Source: Candidatus Methanoplasma termitum
Lineage (GTDB): Archaea; Thermoplasmatota; Thermoplasmata; Methanomassiliicoccales; Methanomethylophilaceae
Assembly (NCBI RefSeq): GCF_000800805.1
Contig: NZ_CP010070.1
Location: 248,001-312,000 of the forward strand
Direction of reading: 5' to 3'
Length of the DNA stretch: 64,000 bases
Positions 33,277 through 41,692 of this stretch are shown here, in pieces. The notes beneath the pieces were generated by a model. That model saw only the letters and a list, made by a program, of their open reading frames with translations. It was not told the origin of the DNA and ran no database searches. Within the stretch, counting starts at the first letter, position 1; each line of letters opens with the position of its first letter. A program made the translations under genes and the position numbers.

Positions 33277-33657
33277 TTAAAGCATCTTGAGCTCGCCGGT
33301 TATTTTGTCAATAACCGATGCCGCGGCAGGGCCTATCCCCATGCATGTGATCGTCCCCGGTTCGACCTCGGTCCTTCCCGCATCACATACAACGGAGTTG
33401 TTGATGCTCTGAGCATCCAATATCGCTTTGAACTCGAACAGCTCCTTTTCGGAATTCACTCTGAGGACTATTATCGGCTGGTTGTTCAGCGTCCATCTTT
33501 CGAAAGACTTTGAGTCCTTCTTCATGACACTCAGCAGGCAGTTCACCACCGCATGGCCCGTCTGGGCGGCGATCTTACCCCTTGTCATTTTAAGATCTTC
33601 CCTTACCAGTACAACCAGCTTATACTCATCCGCCGCTCTTAGGTCAAAGTAGGCCAT
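33277..33657 (-). CDS. pth2: peptidyl-tRNA hydrolase, archaeal/eukaryotic type
   Basis: 126 residues. Pth2 recycles peptidyl-tRNA released prematurely from ribosomes. The core signature VREDLKMTRGKIAAQTGHAVV (residues about 18-38) contains the conserved Lys and Asp-proximal residues, and the C-terminal DAGRTEVEPGTITCMGIGP is the other family block. An N-terminal extension of about 10 residues precedes the usual start. Single gene followed by the beta-helix surface protein. Confidence 0.95.
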   Translation of the reverse strand: MAYFDLRAADEYKLVVLVREDLKMTRGKIAAQTGHAVVNCLLSVMKKDSKSFERWTLNNQPIIVLRVNSEKELFEFKAILDAQSINNSVVCDAGRTEVEPGTITCMGIGPAAASVIDKITGELKML

Positions 33658-33703
33658 ACTTGGCGAATACGCTTCTCTATGATAAAGTTGTCAGTCAAAG
33701 AGG

Positions 33704-34165
33704 TCACGCATCTTGTTTTTTCTTAATCACACTCGGGTCAGGAAGTTTGGATTCAAGGTCAGAATAAAATTCCTTGATCTTTCCGGGTGACACAATCACT
33801 AACTTCTCTTTACCGTTAATGTCAATATATGTGATCTCGATGCTTTTCCATGTAGAGAAATCGTATTTATAACCCTTGTTGATGTCAGACATTTTCTCGA
33901 TGCGTCTTATCGATGTGTACATGATCTCTCGGTCTTTGAAATAACGTCTTATTATCAAGCGGTCGAATTCCACAGTGTACCGTTCACGGAACAATAAAAA
34001 AAGAAAGACATAAAAGATCAATAATGCAACAATGCCTAGGATTTTTTCTATGCCCACACCGCCCATCAATAATGCAAAGATAAAAAAAACGCCACAAGCA
34101 ATAGCAAGTATTCTACGTACATTCCAATAATCCCAATTCTCTGCGTATATATTGGCGTCGGCCAC
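33704..34165 (-). CDS. membrane protein with two spans and PH-like domain
   Basis: 153 residues. Two hydrophobic segments (about 19-37, ILAIACGVFFIFALLMGGV, and 42-58, LGIVALLIFYVFLFLLF) precede a soluble domain whose pattern (YTVEFDRLIIRRYFKDREIMYTSIRRIEKM, then WKSIEITYIDINGKEKLVIVSP) resembles bacterial PH-like (DUF304-type) domains: a strand, a turn and an arginine-rich strand. It is predicted to be in the membrane with the PH-like part facing the cytoplasm. Function unknown. ATG at 34165 follows an AT-rich region without an obvious ribosome site. Confidence 0.65.
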   Translation of the reverse strand: MADANIYAENWDYWNVRRILAIACGVFFIFALLMGGVGIEKILGIVALLIFYVFLFLLFRERYTVEFDRLIIRRYFKDREIMYTSIRRIEKMSDINKGYKYDFSTWKSIEITYIDINGKEKLVIVSPGKIKEFYSDLESKLPDPSVIKKKQDA

Positions 34166-34245
34166 AGTAGAAAATGAGAGTGTCTTTATTAATGATTTTC
34201 TTTTTGCGGGACTGTGTCAAATATGGAAAACTATTGTCTGCTTAT

Positions 34246-34275
34246 GAGTTGGTGAATCACGAGTTGGTGAATCAC
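34246..34275. repeat. tandem duplication of a 15-mer
   Basis: GAGTTGGTGAATCAC occurs twice back to back, each containing the near-dyad GTGAATCAC. It may be an operator pair or a simple slippage duplication. Confidence 0.7.
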
Positions 34276-34278
34276 GAT

Positions 34279-34476
34279 TCAGGACAACAGTGCCAGACTA
34301 TTTGAGGCGGCAGGGTACATGAGATGAGACCACACGAAGAACGTTACAAAAGCGATTATGTTCTCCGAAAAAGATCTATTTCTGTTCTTCTCAAGATCCG
34401 GGTTCACGGCAGGTATGATGAAGGACGCAGAGAACAATGACAGATTGACACTGGTCGGATTGGACGATCTGTTCAA
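34279..34476 (-). pseudogene. possible C-terminal fragment of a membrane protein
   Basis: A 65-residue frame from a TTG at 34476 ends in TGA at 34279. It contains LSLFSASFIIPAVNPDLEKN and a hydrophobic C-terminus (FSENIIAFVTFFVWSHLMY), which looks like the end of a transporter-type protein. The open frame continues upstream opposite the 34546 gene but loses protein character there. No ribosome site is seen. It could be a small membrane protein or a remnant. Confidence 0.25.
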
Positions 34477-34545
34477 GTTTTGAACATGAGCATAATCCCT
34501 TGGTCGGTGCAATACGCTTTTAATAAATGATACCGATGATGCGGC

Positions 34546-34941
34546 ATGGCCATGATCGACATTGAATACAGGCACTCTTCGGAGCCTCCGGATGATGAGG
34601 ATCTTAGAAGATGGTCCGTTGAAGAGATGGAAAAGTACCTCAAAGGTCTCGTTTTCGATATGCAGGTGGCAGATATCTCTTCGAAGTTCACAAGCGTAGA
34701 AAAAGAAGGGCCCAACTCCCTTTACATAAACGGGAGGAAGATACAAGATATTCTGGACGGATTGGAGATCAAACCGCTTGAGGTCGATGAAAGCTGCGAT
34801 CACGGAAAAACGAATATCGTCGGCTTCGGACGCCCTGTCAATCAATGGAGAAAGGATGTTATCGAGGACATTCCCGATGTTCTTGTCAAGAATGCCATAT
34901 CAAAGGTCTACGGGGACATTCTGAAGAACAGAATCCTTTAA
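34546..34941 (+). CDS. DUF2703-like protein with reduced cysteines
   Basis: 131 residues. The order of blocks (IDIEYRH near the start, LYINGRKIQDIL in the middle, ESCDHGK after, IPDVLVKNAI at the end) resembles DUF2703 family proteins, in which I recall several CxxC-type cysteines. Here only one Cys (in SCDHG) remains, so a thiol or metal role is doubtful. A second ATG (34552) is possible. The gene lies 24 bases before tgtA on the same strand and may be co-transcribed. Function unknown. Confidence 0.6.
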   Translation: MAMIDIEYRHSSEPPDDEDLRRWSVEEMEKYLKGLVFDMQVADISSKFTSVEKEGPNSLYINGRKIQDILDGLEIKPLEVDESCDHGKTNIVGFGRPVNQWRKDVIEDIPDVLVKNAISKVYGDILKNRIL

Positions 34942-34965
34942 TTAAGCGATAATATCCTTGACTTG

Positions 34966-36894
34966 ATGTTCGAGGTCGTTAAGAGGGACGGACTTGCGAG
35001 GATAGGCAAGTTCCAGACAAACTCGGGAGTGCTGGAGACACCTGCGCTCCTTCCTGTGGTAAATCCGAAGATATGCACCGTTTCACCTAAGGAACTCTAT
35101 GAAGAGTTCGGTTTCGGGGCTATAATAACGAACTCATACATAATAAAGAACAACCCGGAACTGAAAGGAAAGGCGCAGGAAATAGGACTGCATAAGATGC
35201 TGGACTTCCCGGGAGTGATAATGACCGATTCCGGCACGTTCCAAAGCCACATGTACGGCGAGGTCGAGGTCACCAATGAAGAAATGGTGGAGTTCCAGAA
35301 AAGCATAGGGACGGATATCGGAACGGTTCTGGATATCTTCACGGAACCTTTCTGGTCGAAAGAGAAGACGACAGAATCGATCGCGGTCACCCTTGAAAGA
35401 ACGAAGAAAGCATGCGAGATCAAAGGCGGCATGATGATAAACGGGGTCGGTCAGGGATCGATATATCCGGACCTCAGGGAGGATTGCGCCAGAAAGATGG
35501 CGTCGATGGATATTGACGTCCACCCGATAGGCGGTGTTGTTCCGTTGATGGAACAGTACAGGTACGTCGATCTCGTGGATGTTGTGATATCCTCAAAGAA
35601 AGGGCTGAATCCGAACAGGCCCGTACATTTGTTCGGCGCGGGGCACCCTATGGTGCTGGCACTTGCGACGTTAATGGGATGCGATCTCTTCGACTCCGCA
35701 TCTTATGCCAAATTCGCCAGGGATGACAGGATGATGTTCATCGACGGAACATTCCGTCTTCAGGATATGCAGTCCCTCGACTGCAACTGTCCGGCATGCA
35801 GGAACCAGACATTGGAATCTTTGAGGAAAATGGACAGGAAGACAAGAGAAAAAACGATCGCAAGACACAATCTGTATCAGATAACCGAAGAGCTGGCACT
35901 TGTGAAGAGGTACATTCGCGAGGGACGCCTCTGGGAACTGACGGAGATAAGGTGCAGGGCGCATCCCGCAATGTTGGACGCTCTCAGGCGTCTCGCGGAG
36001 CATCAGATGTTCCTTGAGAGGTTCGATCCCATCAGCAGGGATGGCGCACTGTTCTATACAGGAGCGGAAACAAGGGCAAGGCCGGCATTTGCAAGATACA
36101 TCAACAGATTGTTCAGCAGATATGTGCCGGCGACGAAGAATGCGGCGTTGTTCTATGACGAAGGGAGCAAACCTTACAGTAAAGCAAGACCGTCGGATTT
36201 CGATAAGGCAAGAAGGGCAGGCTATACGCCGGTAGTGGTATCTCCTTTCGGCCCGGTCCCGGCGGAGTTGGATGAAGTATACCCCATAGCGCAGTCCGTT
36301 TTCCCGAAAATAATGGATTCCGATACAATGCGCGACTCCGAAGCATTCACCGTCAGATTCCTTCAGATAATGTTCGACGAAGTGGTAAATGGGGAAGAGG
36401 TCTCTGACGAAGGGACCGAAGAATACGACCCGGACCTCATCAGGGCCAAAGCGGTGTCTAGATATCAGTTCGGCAAAGATGCAACGGAAGCCCTCTTCAG
36501 AGGGAAGATCGAGCTGATCATAAGCAAGAACACCGGGAAGATAAGGAATGTCATCTCCGATGGGGAGCACGTGCTGTCAATGCGCGCGGGTGACGGGCTG
36601 TACACTTTGAGAAAAGAAGGTGCGGACAGGATCGCTTCCGCCGTCCCGGCCCCGTTCATGAGGGTGAAGGTCATGGATGATGCGGTACCGTTCGTTTCGG
36701 AAGGAAGGAACGTATTCTGTCAGTTCGTGACGGAATGCGACGATGAACTCAGACCTATGGAAGAGGTCATCGTGACCGATCAAAAAGATAAAGTGATCGC
36801 CACCGGCCGCGTTCTGCTGGTGGCGGAAGAAATAAGGTCATTCAAAAAAGGTGTCGCAGTCAAGGTCAGGAGCGGGTCCGGAGACGAGGCCTGA
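34966..36894 (+). CDS. tgtA: archaeal tRNA-guanine(15) transglycosylase (archaeosine synthesis)
   Basis: 642 residues from ATG 34966 (an upstream TTG at 34963 is also in frame). It exchanges guanine-15 of tRNA for preQ0 as the first step to archaeosine. The catalytic domain has MTDSGTFQSH with the general-base Asp (about 88), GGVVPLMEQYRY, a nucleophile region near FDSASYAKFA, and the zinc site CNCPAC plus a His (about 273-304). The C-terminal half contains the archaeal-specific domains and ends in a PUA domain (about 560-640: GKIRNVISDGEHVLSM, RAGDGLYTL, NVFCQFV). Full archaeal length, so it is not split. Its last 57 bases overlap pcc1 on the opposite strand. Confidence 0.96.
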   Translation: MFEVVKRDGLARIGKFQTNSGVLETPALLPVVNPKICTVSPKELYEEFGFGAIITNSYIIKNNPELKGKAQEIGLHKMLDFPGVIMTDSGTFQSHMYGEVEVTNEEMVEFQKSIGTDIGTVLDIFTEPFWSKEKTTESIAVTLERTKKACEIKGGMMINGVGQGSIYPDLREDCARKMASMDIDVHPIGGVVPLMEQYRYVDLVDVVISSKKGLNPNRPVHLFGAGHPMVLALATLMGCDLFDSASYAKFARDDRMMFIDGTFRLQDMQSLDCNCPACRNQTLESLRKMDRKTREKTIARHNLYQITEELALVKRYIREGRLWELTEIRCRAHPAMLDALRRLAEHQMFLERFDPISRDGALFYTGAETRARPAFARYINRLFSRYVPATKNAALFYDEGSKPYSKARPSDFDKARRAGYTPVVVSPFGPVPAELDEVYPIAQSVFPKIMDSDTMRDSEAFTVRFLQIMFDEVVNGEEVSDEGTEEYDPDLIRAKAVSRYQFGKDATEALFRGKIELIISKNTGKIRNVISDGEHVLSMRAGDGLYTLRKEGADRIASAVPAPFMRVKVMDDAVPFVSEGRNVFCQFVTECDDELRPMEEVIVTDQKDKVIATGRVLLVAEEIRSFKKGVAVKVRSGSGDEA

Positions 36895-37101
36895 GGCCTC
36901 TTCCGCCGCTTTGATGCAGGCCATGAGGTCATCTGCGGTGTTACGAAGAGTTCCCGCACTGCTTGAAGCGATCTTCATCACCAACAAGCATCCTTTCAAC
37001 TCGGTCGTGATATAACCTTCGTTATCCGGAGCTATCGAATCGAAGATGGCCTTTGCCGTCCTCTCGTCATCGTACTGAATGCGAAGGTCGAGGGTTATCA
37101 T
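36838..37101 (-). CDS. pcc1: KEOPS complex subunit Pcc1
   Basis: 87 residues. Pcc1 is the small dimerisation subunit of KEOPS, needed for the t6A37 modification of ANN-decoding tRNAs. The family pattern is clear: a first strand with LDLRIQYDDERTAKAIFDSIAPDNEGYI, a central strand CLLVMKIASSSAGTLRNTADDLMACIKAAEEA. It starts 4 bases after the leuB stop, so it probably rides on the leu operon transcript. Its 3' 57 bases are antisense to the end of tgtA. Another KEOPS gene, cgi121, lies at 56462. Confidence 0.85.
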   Translation of the reverse strand: MITLDLRIQYDDERTAKAIFDSIAPDNEGYITTELKGCLLVMKIASSSAGTLRNTADDLMACIKAAEEASGLVSGPAPDLDCDTFFE

Positions 37102-37105
37102 CGGC

Positions 37106-38224
37106 TCACTTCTTCTGTCCGAGTATGAATTTACAGACCGCTTCTCCGACGGCGTCAGTGTTCAGTTTACCGCCGAGATCGGCTGTTGTCAGCTGATTAT
37201 CCAGACAGTATCTTACAGCCTTCCTTAGCATCTCTCCTTCTTTTGGGTAACCGATATTCTTGAGCATCATCTCCCCTGCGAGTATCGCCGCTACAGGGTT
37301 GGCTTTCTTTTGACCTGCGATATCCGGTGCGGATCCGTGGATGGGTTCGAACATGCTAACTCCTTTCGGGTTGATGTTGCCGCTCCCACCCATGCCGAGA
37401 CCGCCTTGAAGCTGAGATCCCAAATCGGTAAGGATGTCGCCGAACAGGTTCGGGACCGCTACGGTGCCGAAGGTCTCGGGCCTGACGATCATCGCCATCG
37501 CCATCGCGTCGACGAACATGTAGTCGAGGCCCATCCCGTGCTCTTTTGCTTTAGCTTCGAATATCTCTCTCTGCATGCCGTAGATGTGGGTGCAGACGTT
37601 CGCTTTGTCAACCAGTGTTACTTTCTTGTGGCCTTTGGCTTTTGCATAGTTGAAAGCGTATTCTGCAAATCTTGTGATGCCTTTCCTTGAAAGGAGTCCG
37701 ATCTCAAATGCGAAATCATCATTGTTCGATGACTTTGTTCTGAGTTCCATTTCGAGCTCGTACATCTCTCTCTTCACTTTCACATGAGCATCCTTTTTGC
37801 TTCCGTTGAAGGTCCCTCCGGCTCCCATGTAGAAATCCTCGGTGTTCTCCCTCAGGAAGTGGATATCGAACGGCACCTCTCTTTTGAGAGGGACGAAGGG
37901 GAACCAAGAGGTTACGGGTCTGAGATTGATGTACTGGTCGAAGACAGCTCTCATTTTCAAGAGTACCCCTTGTTCCAGAATGCCGGGTTTGACCCTCGGG
38001 TCGCCTATCGCTCCGAAGTAGATCGCGTCTTTCTTTCTCAGGCTGTCTATGTCCTCCTGTGTTAGGAGCTCGCCGGTCGTAAGATACCTATCGGAACCGA
38101 TATCGAACAGTTCGCCGTCATAGTCGAACGAGGAGACCTCGCTCACCGCATCCAGTACTTTCAGTCCTACGTCGATTACCTCTTTTCCGATCCCGTCCCC
38201 GGGTACTATCGCAAGATGCTTCAA
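37106..38224 (-). CDS. leuB: 3-isopropylmalate dehydrogenase family protein
   Basis: 372 residues of the isocitrate/isopropylmalate dehydrogenase family, which oxidatively decarboxylates (hydroxy)malates with NAD(P). Seen: IVPGDGIGKEVIDVG at the N-terminus, the arginine-rich substrate loop (NLRPVTSW; REVPFDIHFLRENTEDFYMG), the metal-binding DAMAMAMIVRPETFGTVAVPNLFGDILTDLG, and the cofactor loop EPIHGSAPDIAGQKKANPVAAIL. The ATG overlaps the leuD stop by 4 bases. In this operon it serves leucine or, in a methanogen, may also act in citramalate or homocitrate chain extension. Confidence 0.92.
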   Translation of the reverse strand: MKHLAIVPGDGIGKEVIDVGLKVLDAVSEVSSFDYDGELFDIGSDRYLTTGELLTQEDIDSLRKKDAIYFGAIGDPRVKPGILEQGVLLKMRAVFDQYINLRPVTSWFPFVPLKREVPFDIHFLRENTEDFYMGAGGTFNGSKKDAHVKVKREMYELEMELRTKSSNNDDFAFEIGLLSRKGITRFAEYAFNYAKAKGHKKVTLVDKANVCTHIYGMQREIFEAKAKEHGMGLDYMFVDAMAMAMIVRPETFGTVAVPNLFGDILTDLGSQLQGGLGMGGSGNINPKGVSMFEPIHGSAPDIAGQKKANPVAAILAGEMMLKNIGYPKEGEMLRKAVRYCLDNQLTTADLGGKLNTDAVGEAVCKFILGQKK

Positions 38225-38706
38225 AATTTACCCTCCTTTATCAGATTGATCAGTCCGCCGGATTCTATCAGCTGGTTAATGAACGGCGGGTACTTCGGGA
38301 ATGAGAACTCTTTTCCGTTGTTCAGATCCTTCACTTTACCGCTGTCGGTGCAAACCTCTATCTTATCGCCCTCTTTGATATCGGTCTTGCATTCTATCAG
38401 TAACAGGCCTATATTCATCGAGTTGCGGTAGAATATGCGTGCGAACGATTCGGCCACGACACATGAGAATCCCGCTTGTATCAACGACAGCGGGGCATGC
38501 TCCCTCGATGAGCCACAGCCGAAGTTCTTTCCGGCCACTAGGATATCCCCCTTTTTGATCTCCTTCGCGACCCCCGGTCTGACCTTTTCGAATATGAAAT
38601 CATTCAGGTGCGTCAGATTGGTGGAGACCAGGCGTTCCGCCGGTATTATCTGATCGGTATCTACGTTGTCCCCGAATTTCCAGACCTTTCCATGTATCTT
38701 TGTCAT
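38221..38706 (-). CDS. leuD: isopropylmalate/citramalate isomerase, small subunit
   Basis: 161 residues. The small subunit of the aconitase-family isomerase: GKVWKFGDNVDTDQIIPAERLVSTN at the N-terminus, then KNFGCGSSREHAPLSL, the substrate-specificity loop region. Start at ATG 38706, overlapping the leuC stop by 4 bases; the frame is open further upstream but inside leuC. It works with the LeuC subunit encoded immediately before. Confidence 0.94.
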   Translation of the reverse strand: MTKIHGKVWKFGDNVDTDQIIPAERLVSTNLTHLNDFIFEKVRPGVAKEIKKGDILVAGKNFGCGSSREHAPLSLIQAGFSCVVAESFARIFYRNSMNIGLLLIECKTDIKEGDKIEVCTDSGKVKDLNNGKEFSFPKYPPFINQLIESGGLINLIKEGKF

Positions 38707-39965
38707 CTGTATCCCTCCAATTGTTCGGGGGTGACTATCTTTCCCGCGATGGCCGATGCGGCAGTGACCTCCGGCCCCGCCAAGTAGACCTCTGAGTTCT
38801 TGTCTCCCATTCTGCCGATGAAGTTCCTGTTCGTTGAAGAGACGGCCTTCTCTCCCGCTGCCAATATGCCCATGTATCCGCCCAAACATGCGCCGCACGT
38901 GGGGCCGGATATGAATGCTCCGGCATCCAGGAAGATCTCCATCAGACCCTCATCCAACATCTGTCTGTATACTTTTTGTGTTGCGGGCACGACCAGGAAC
39001 CTGACATCCGGGTGGACCTTCCTTCCCTTTACTATAGCCGCCGCGGCGCGCATATCCTCTATGCGGCCGTTGGTGCATGACCCCAAATACGCCTGGTCGA
39101 TCTTGACGTTCGTTCCCTTTACGGCACGGCCGTTGCTGGGCAGGTGCGGGAATGCTACCATCGAATCTATCTTTGACAGATCGTACTTCAGCACCTGGCA
39201 GTACTTTGCGTCTGGGTCGGCCGATACAGGGGTGTATTCCCCTTTCGCCGTATCTTTGATGTAATCTTTTGTAAGGTTGTCAAAGGGGAATATTCCGGCT
39301 TTGCCTCCCGCTTCTATTGCCATGTTGGAAACGGTCAGGCGGTCGGAGACACGCATGTTCCCCACGCCGTCGCCGTGGAACTCGAACGCTTTGTAGTTGG
39401 CTCCGTCCACTCCGATATCGGTTATGATCTTTATTATCAGGTCTTTGCCGCCTATATTCTTCCTGAATTTGCCGGTCAGTTCCACCTTTATGGTCTCAGG
39501 TACTTTGAACCAGAGTTTTCCGGTGGCGAATGCCACTGCGGCCTCGGTGGAACCGATGCCGGTCGAGAACGCATTGATGCCTCCGTATGTGCATGTGTGC
39601 GAATCCGCTCCGACGATGAGCCTTCCGGGCGCCGCAAAGCCCTCCTCGATCATGATCTGGTGGCAGACCCCGCCTTTACCCACTTCGTAGTAATTCTCCA
39701 CTTTGTGTTTCTTGGCGAAGTCCCTCATCTCTTTCGCTTGTTCCGCGGAGGCAACATCTTTGTTCGGAACGTAGTGGTCGGGTATGAGCACCATCTTCTC
39801 TCGGAATATCTTCGTCGAGCCGATCTTCTCATATTCTCTGAATGCGATTGGTCCGGTAACATCGTTCACCATCACATAGTCCACATTCGCAACGATGATC
39901 TGGCCTGCTTTTGCGTCGGTCCCGGATTTATCGGATAGTATCTTTTCTGCTATTGTTTTTCCCAT
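38703..39965 (-). CDS. leuC: isopropylmalate/citramalate isomerase, large subunit
   Basis: 420 residues of the aconitase family. The 4Fe-4S ligands appear as GSCTNGRIEDMRAAA and GPTCGACLGG; GADSHTCTYGG is the conserved active-site block. The ATG at 39965 shares its A with the leuA TAA stop, so translation is coupled. Homologous large subunits (HacA/AksD) serve homoaconitate in coenzyme B synthesis; operon context favours LeuC. Confidence 0.94.
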   Translation of the reverse strand: MGKTIAEKILSDKSGTDAKAGQIIVANVDYVMVNDVTGPIAFREYEKIGSTKIFREKMVLIPDHYVPNKDVASAEQAKEMRDFAKKHKVENYYEVGKGGVCHQIMIEEGFAAPGRLIVGADSHTCTYGGINAFSTGIGSTEAAVAFATGKLWFKVPETIKVELTGKFRKNIGGKDLIIKIITDIGVDGANYKAFEFHGDGVGNMRVSDRLTVSNMAIEAGGKAGIFPFDNLTKDYIKDTAKGEYTPVSADPDAKYCQVLKYDLSKIDSMVAFPHLPSNGRAVKGTNVKIDQAYLGSCTNGRIEDMRAAAAIVKGRKVHPDVRFLVVPATQKVYRQMLDEGLMEIFLDAGAFISGPTCGACLGGYMGILAAGEKAVSSTNRNFIGRMGDKNSEVYLAGPEVTAASAIAGKIVTPEQLEGYR

Positions 39966-41557
39966 TAGGCATTCCTCTGTCTCGCGAAGTCCCTGTTTAT
40001 CGCACACATCATTGCGTCCACGGATGTTTCCACTATATCTAAACCAACCGCTTTTCCGACAGCCAAAGCACCGTCGTTCTGCACATTCTTGACCATCACT
40101 GTTACCTCACATATCGAATCGCTCTTTCCCGTTATTGCGCTCAGTTTGTATTCTTCCATGGTCAGCTTGTCGTTTATGGCCTTCTTTATTGCGTTGATCG
40201 CCGCATCGACCGGCCCTACGCCGGTCTCGGCAGCTGTTCTCTTGCCGCTTCCCGCGATGGTAACGGTAACGACCGCCGTGGATGTGGTGTTCTTTCCGGT
40301 CAGAACGGTCAGCTCGTCCAGAGTGACCATCGTGCCCTTAGTGTTCCTCTTCCACAGCAGGTTGTCGACTATGACCAACAGTTCTGCGTCATCGATCATC
40401 TTTCCGCCGATAGCGATCTTCTTGATCGTGGACAGCAGATCAGGCAGATGCTCTTCAGGGAATGCGATCCCCAGAGCATCCAGCCTTCCTTGGATGGAAT
40501 GTGCGCCCGAGTGCTTTCCTATGACGATCGCTCTGTTCTCCCCCACCATCTCGGGCTTGAACGGTTCGTACGTCAGAGAGTTAGCCATCACACCGTGCAC
40601 GTGTATCCCGGATTCATGAGCGAAGGCGTTCCTGCCGACGATAGGTTTGTTCCCGGCCAGGTTGAACCCCGTTATGCGCTCGACCAGCTTCGACGTTGGG
40701 CCGATCTTGCTCATATCTACGGTCTGTATCCCATAGTTGGCGAACAGGTTCACTGCCACCTCTTCCAAAGCGGCGTTACCGGTTCTTTCGCCGATCCCGT
40801 TCATACAGACGTGGCAGATGGTCGCACCCGCATCGATCGCTGCGATGGAGTTGGCGACCGCCAGGCCCATGTCGTTGTGGCAATGCACAGACAGGGGCAC
40901 TTTCACTGTTTTCTTAAGTTCGCCGATCAGGTAACCCATCGCACGCGGCGTGATCACGCCCACTGTATCTGGGATGTTGATGGAATCGACGCCCGCTTCC
41001 TGTACTCCTTTCAGCACATCCTTCATGAAGTTCAGGTCAGATCTGGTCGCATCCTCGCAGGAGAACTGCACTTCCAGACCGTGAGCCTTTGCGTACTCGA
41101 CGATCTCTACCGCCTTTTCCTTCACTTGTTCCGGCGTCATTTTCAGCTTATACTGCATGTGCAGGTCCGAAGTGGCGATGAATGTGTGAACCATTCCGAC
41201 ACCAGTTGACAGCACCGCATCTATATCCGATATTACGCAACGTGCCAGACTGCACACTTTAGCATCCAGATCGGATTTCATCAGTTTGGTCAATATCTCC
41301 TTTTCGCCCTCTCCGGAAGCGGCAAACCCGCCCTCCAGTATGTCCACTCCGAGATCGTCGAGGGCAATGGCTATGCGTACTTTATCCTCCCGACTCAATG
41401 CGATGCCGGGGGCCTGCTCACCGTCCCTCAGAGTGGTATCAAAGATCTTCACATCTTTAATAGGGCCCACACCAGAGAGCGCAAGCTGGTTGTACGGACT
41501 TACTGCCAGCATTTTTTCCAAATTCTTAGCGCTTTCACTGGTTTGTTGCTTTTTCAT
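39965..41557 (-). CDS. leuA: 2-isopropylmalate synthase (alpha-isopropylmalate/citramalate synthase family)
   Basis: 530 residues. DRE-TIM condensing domain with IFDTTLRDGEQAPGIALS, GGFAASGEGE, HCHNDMGLAVANS, NGIGERTGNAALEE, then the C-terminal LeuA dimer/regulatory domain (about 400-530) that binds the feedback amino acid. An N-terminal extension of about 35 residues precedes the barrel. First gene of the operon leuA-leuC-leuD-leuB-pcc1. A TTTAAATAC element near 41670 could be its promoter, leaving a leader of about 90 bases. Citramalate synthase (CimA) is the main alternative; the short homologue at 25109 lacks the regulatory domain. Confidence 0.9.
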   Translation of the reverse strand: MKKQQTSESAKNLEKMLAVSPYNQLALSGVGPIKDVKIFDTTLRDGEQAPGIALSREDKVRIAIALDDLGVDILEGGFAASGEGEKEILTKLMKSDLDAKVCSLARCVISDIDAVLSTGVGMVHTFIATSDLHMQYKLKMTPEQVKEKAVEIVEYAKAHGLEVQFSCEDATRSDLNFMKDVLKGVQEAGVDSINIPDTVGVITPRAMGYLIGELKKTVKVPLSVHCHNDMGLAVANSIAAIDAGATICHVCMNGIGERTGNAALEEVAVNLFANYGIQTVDMSKIGPTSKLVERITGFNLAGNKPIVGRNAFAHESGIHVHGVMANSLTYEPFKPEMVGENRAIVIGKHSGAHSIQGRLDALGIAFPEEHLPDLLSTIKKIAIGGKMIDDAELLVIVDNLLWKRNTKGTMVTLDELTVLTGKNTTSTAVVTVTIAGSGKRTAAETGVGPVDAAINAIKKAINDKLTMEEYKLSAITGKSDSICEVTVMVKNVQNDGALAVGKAVGLDIVETSVDAMMCAINRDFARQRNA

Positions 41558-41692
41558 AAAATCACCAAACCGTCATTGCTTCCACTGATTACTTAAGAAG
41601 AATAAGTTCATCAGTCGTTAGCTTGAAGATCATTTTTAGACCTCTTGACGGTGGAACTCCATTGAATAAAGCGTATTTAAAAGTTAGCAACA

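Larger units (their letters stand above)
34166..34545. other. 380-base intergenic region with short tandem duplication and an ORF remnant
   Basis: Holds a perfect two-copy 15-bp tandem repeat (34246-34275), and on the minus strand a short hydrophobic frame (34279-34476) that looks like a gene fragment. The right end contains an AT-rich AATAAATGATA stretch about 20-30 bases before the ATG at 34546. Confidence 0.5.

Noticed and set aside
35671-36570. 299-codon open frame opposite tgtA
   Set aside because: Antisense to a well-identified gene with all catalytic motifs; the translation has no family features.
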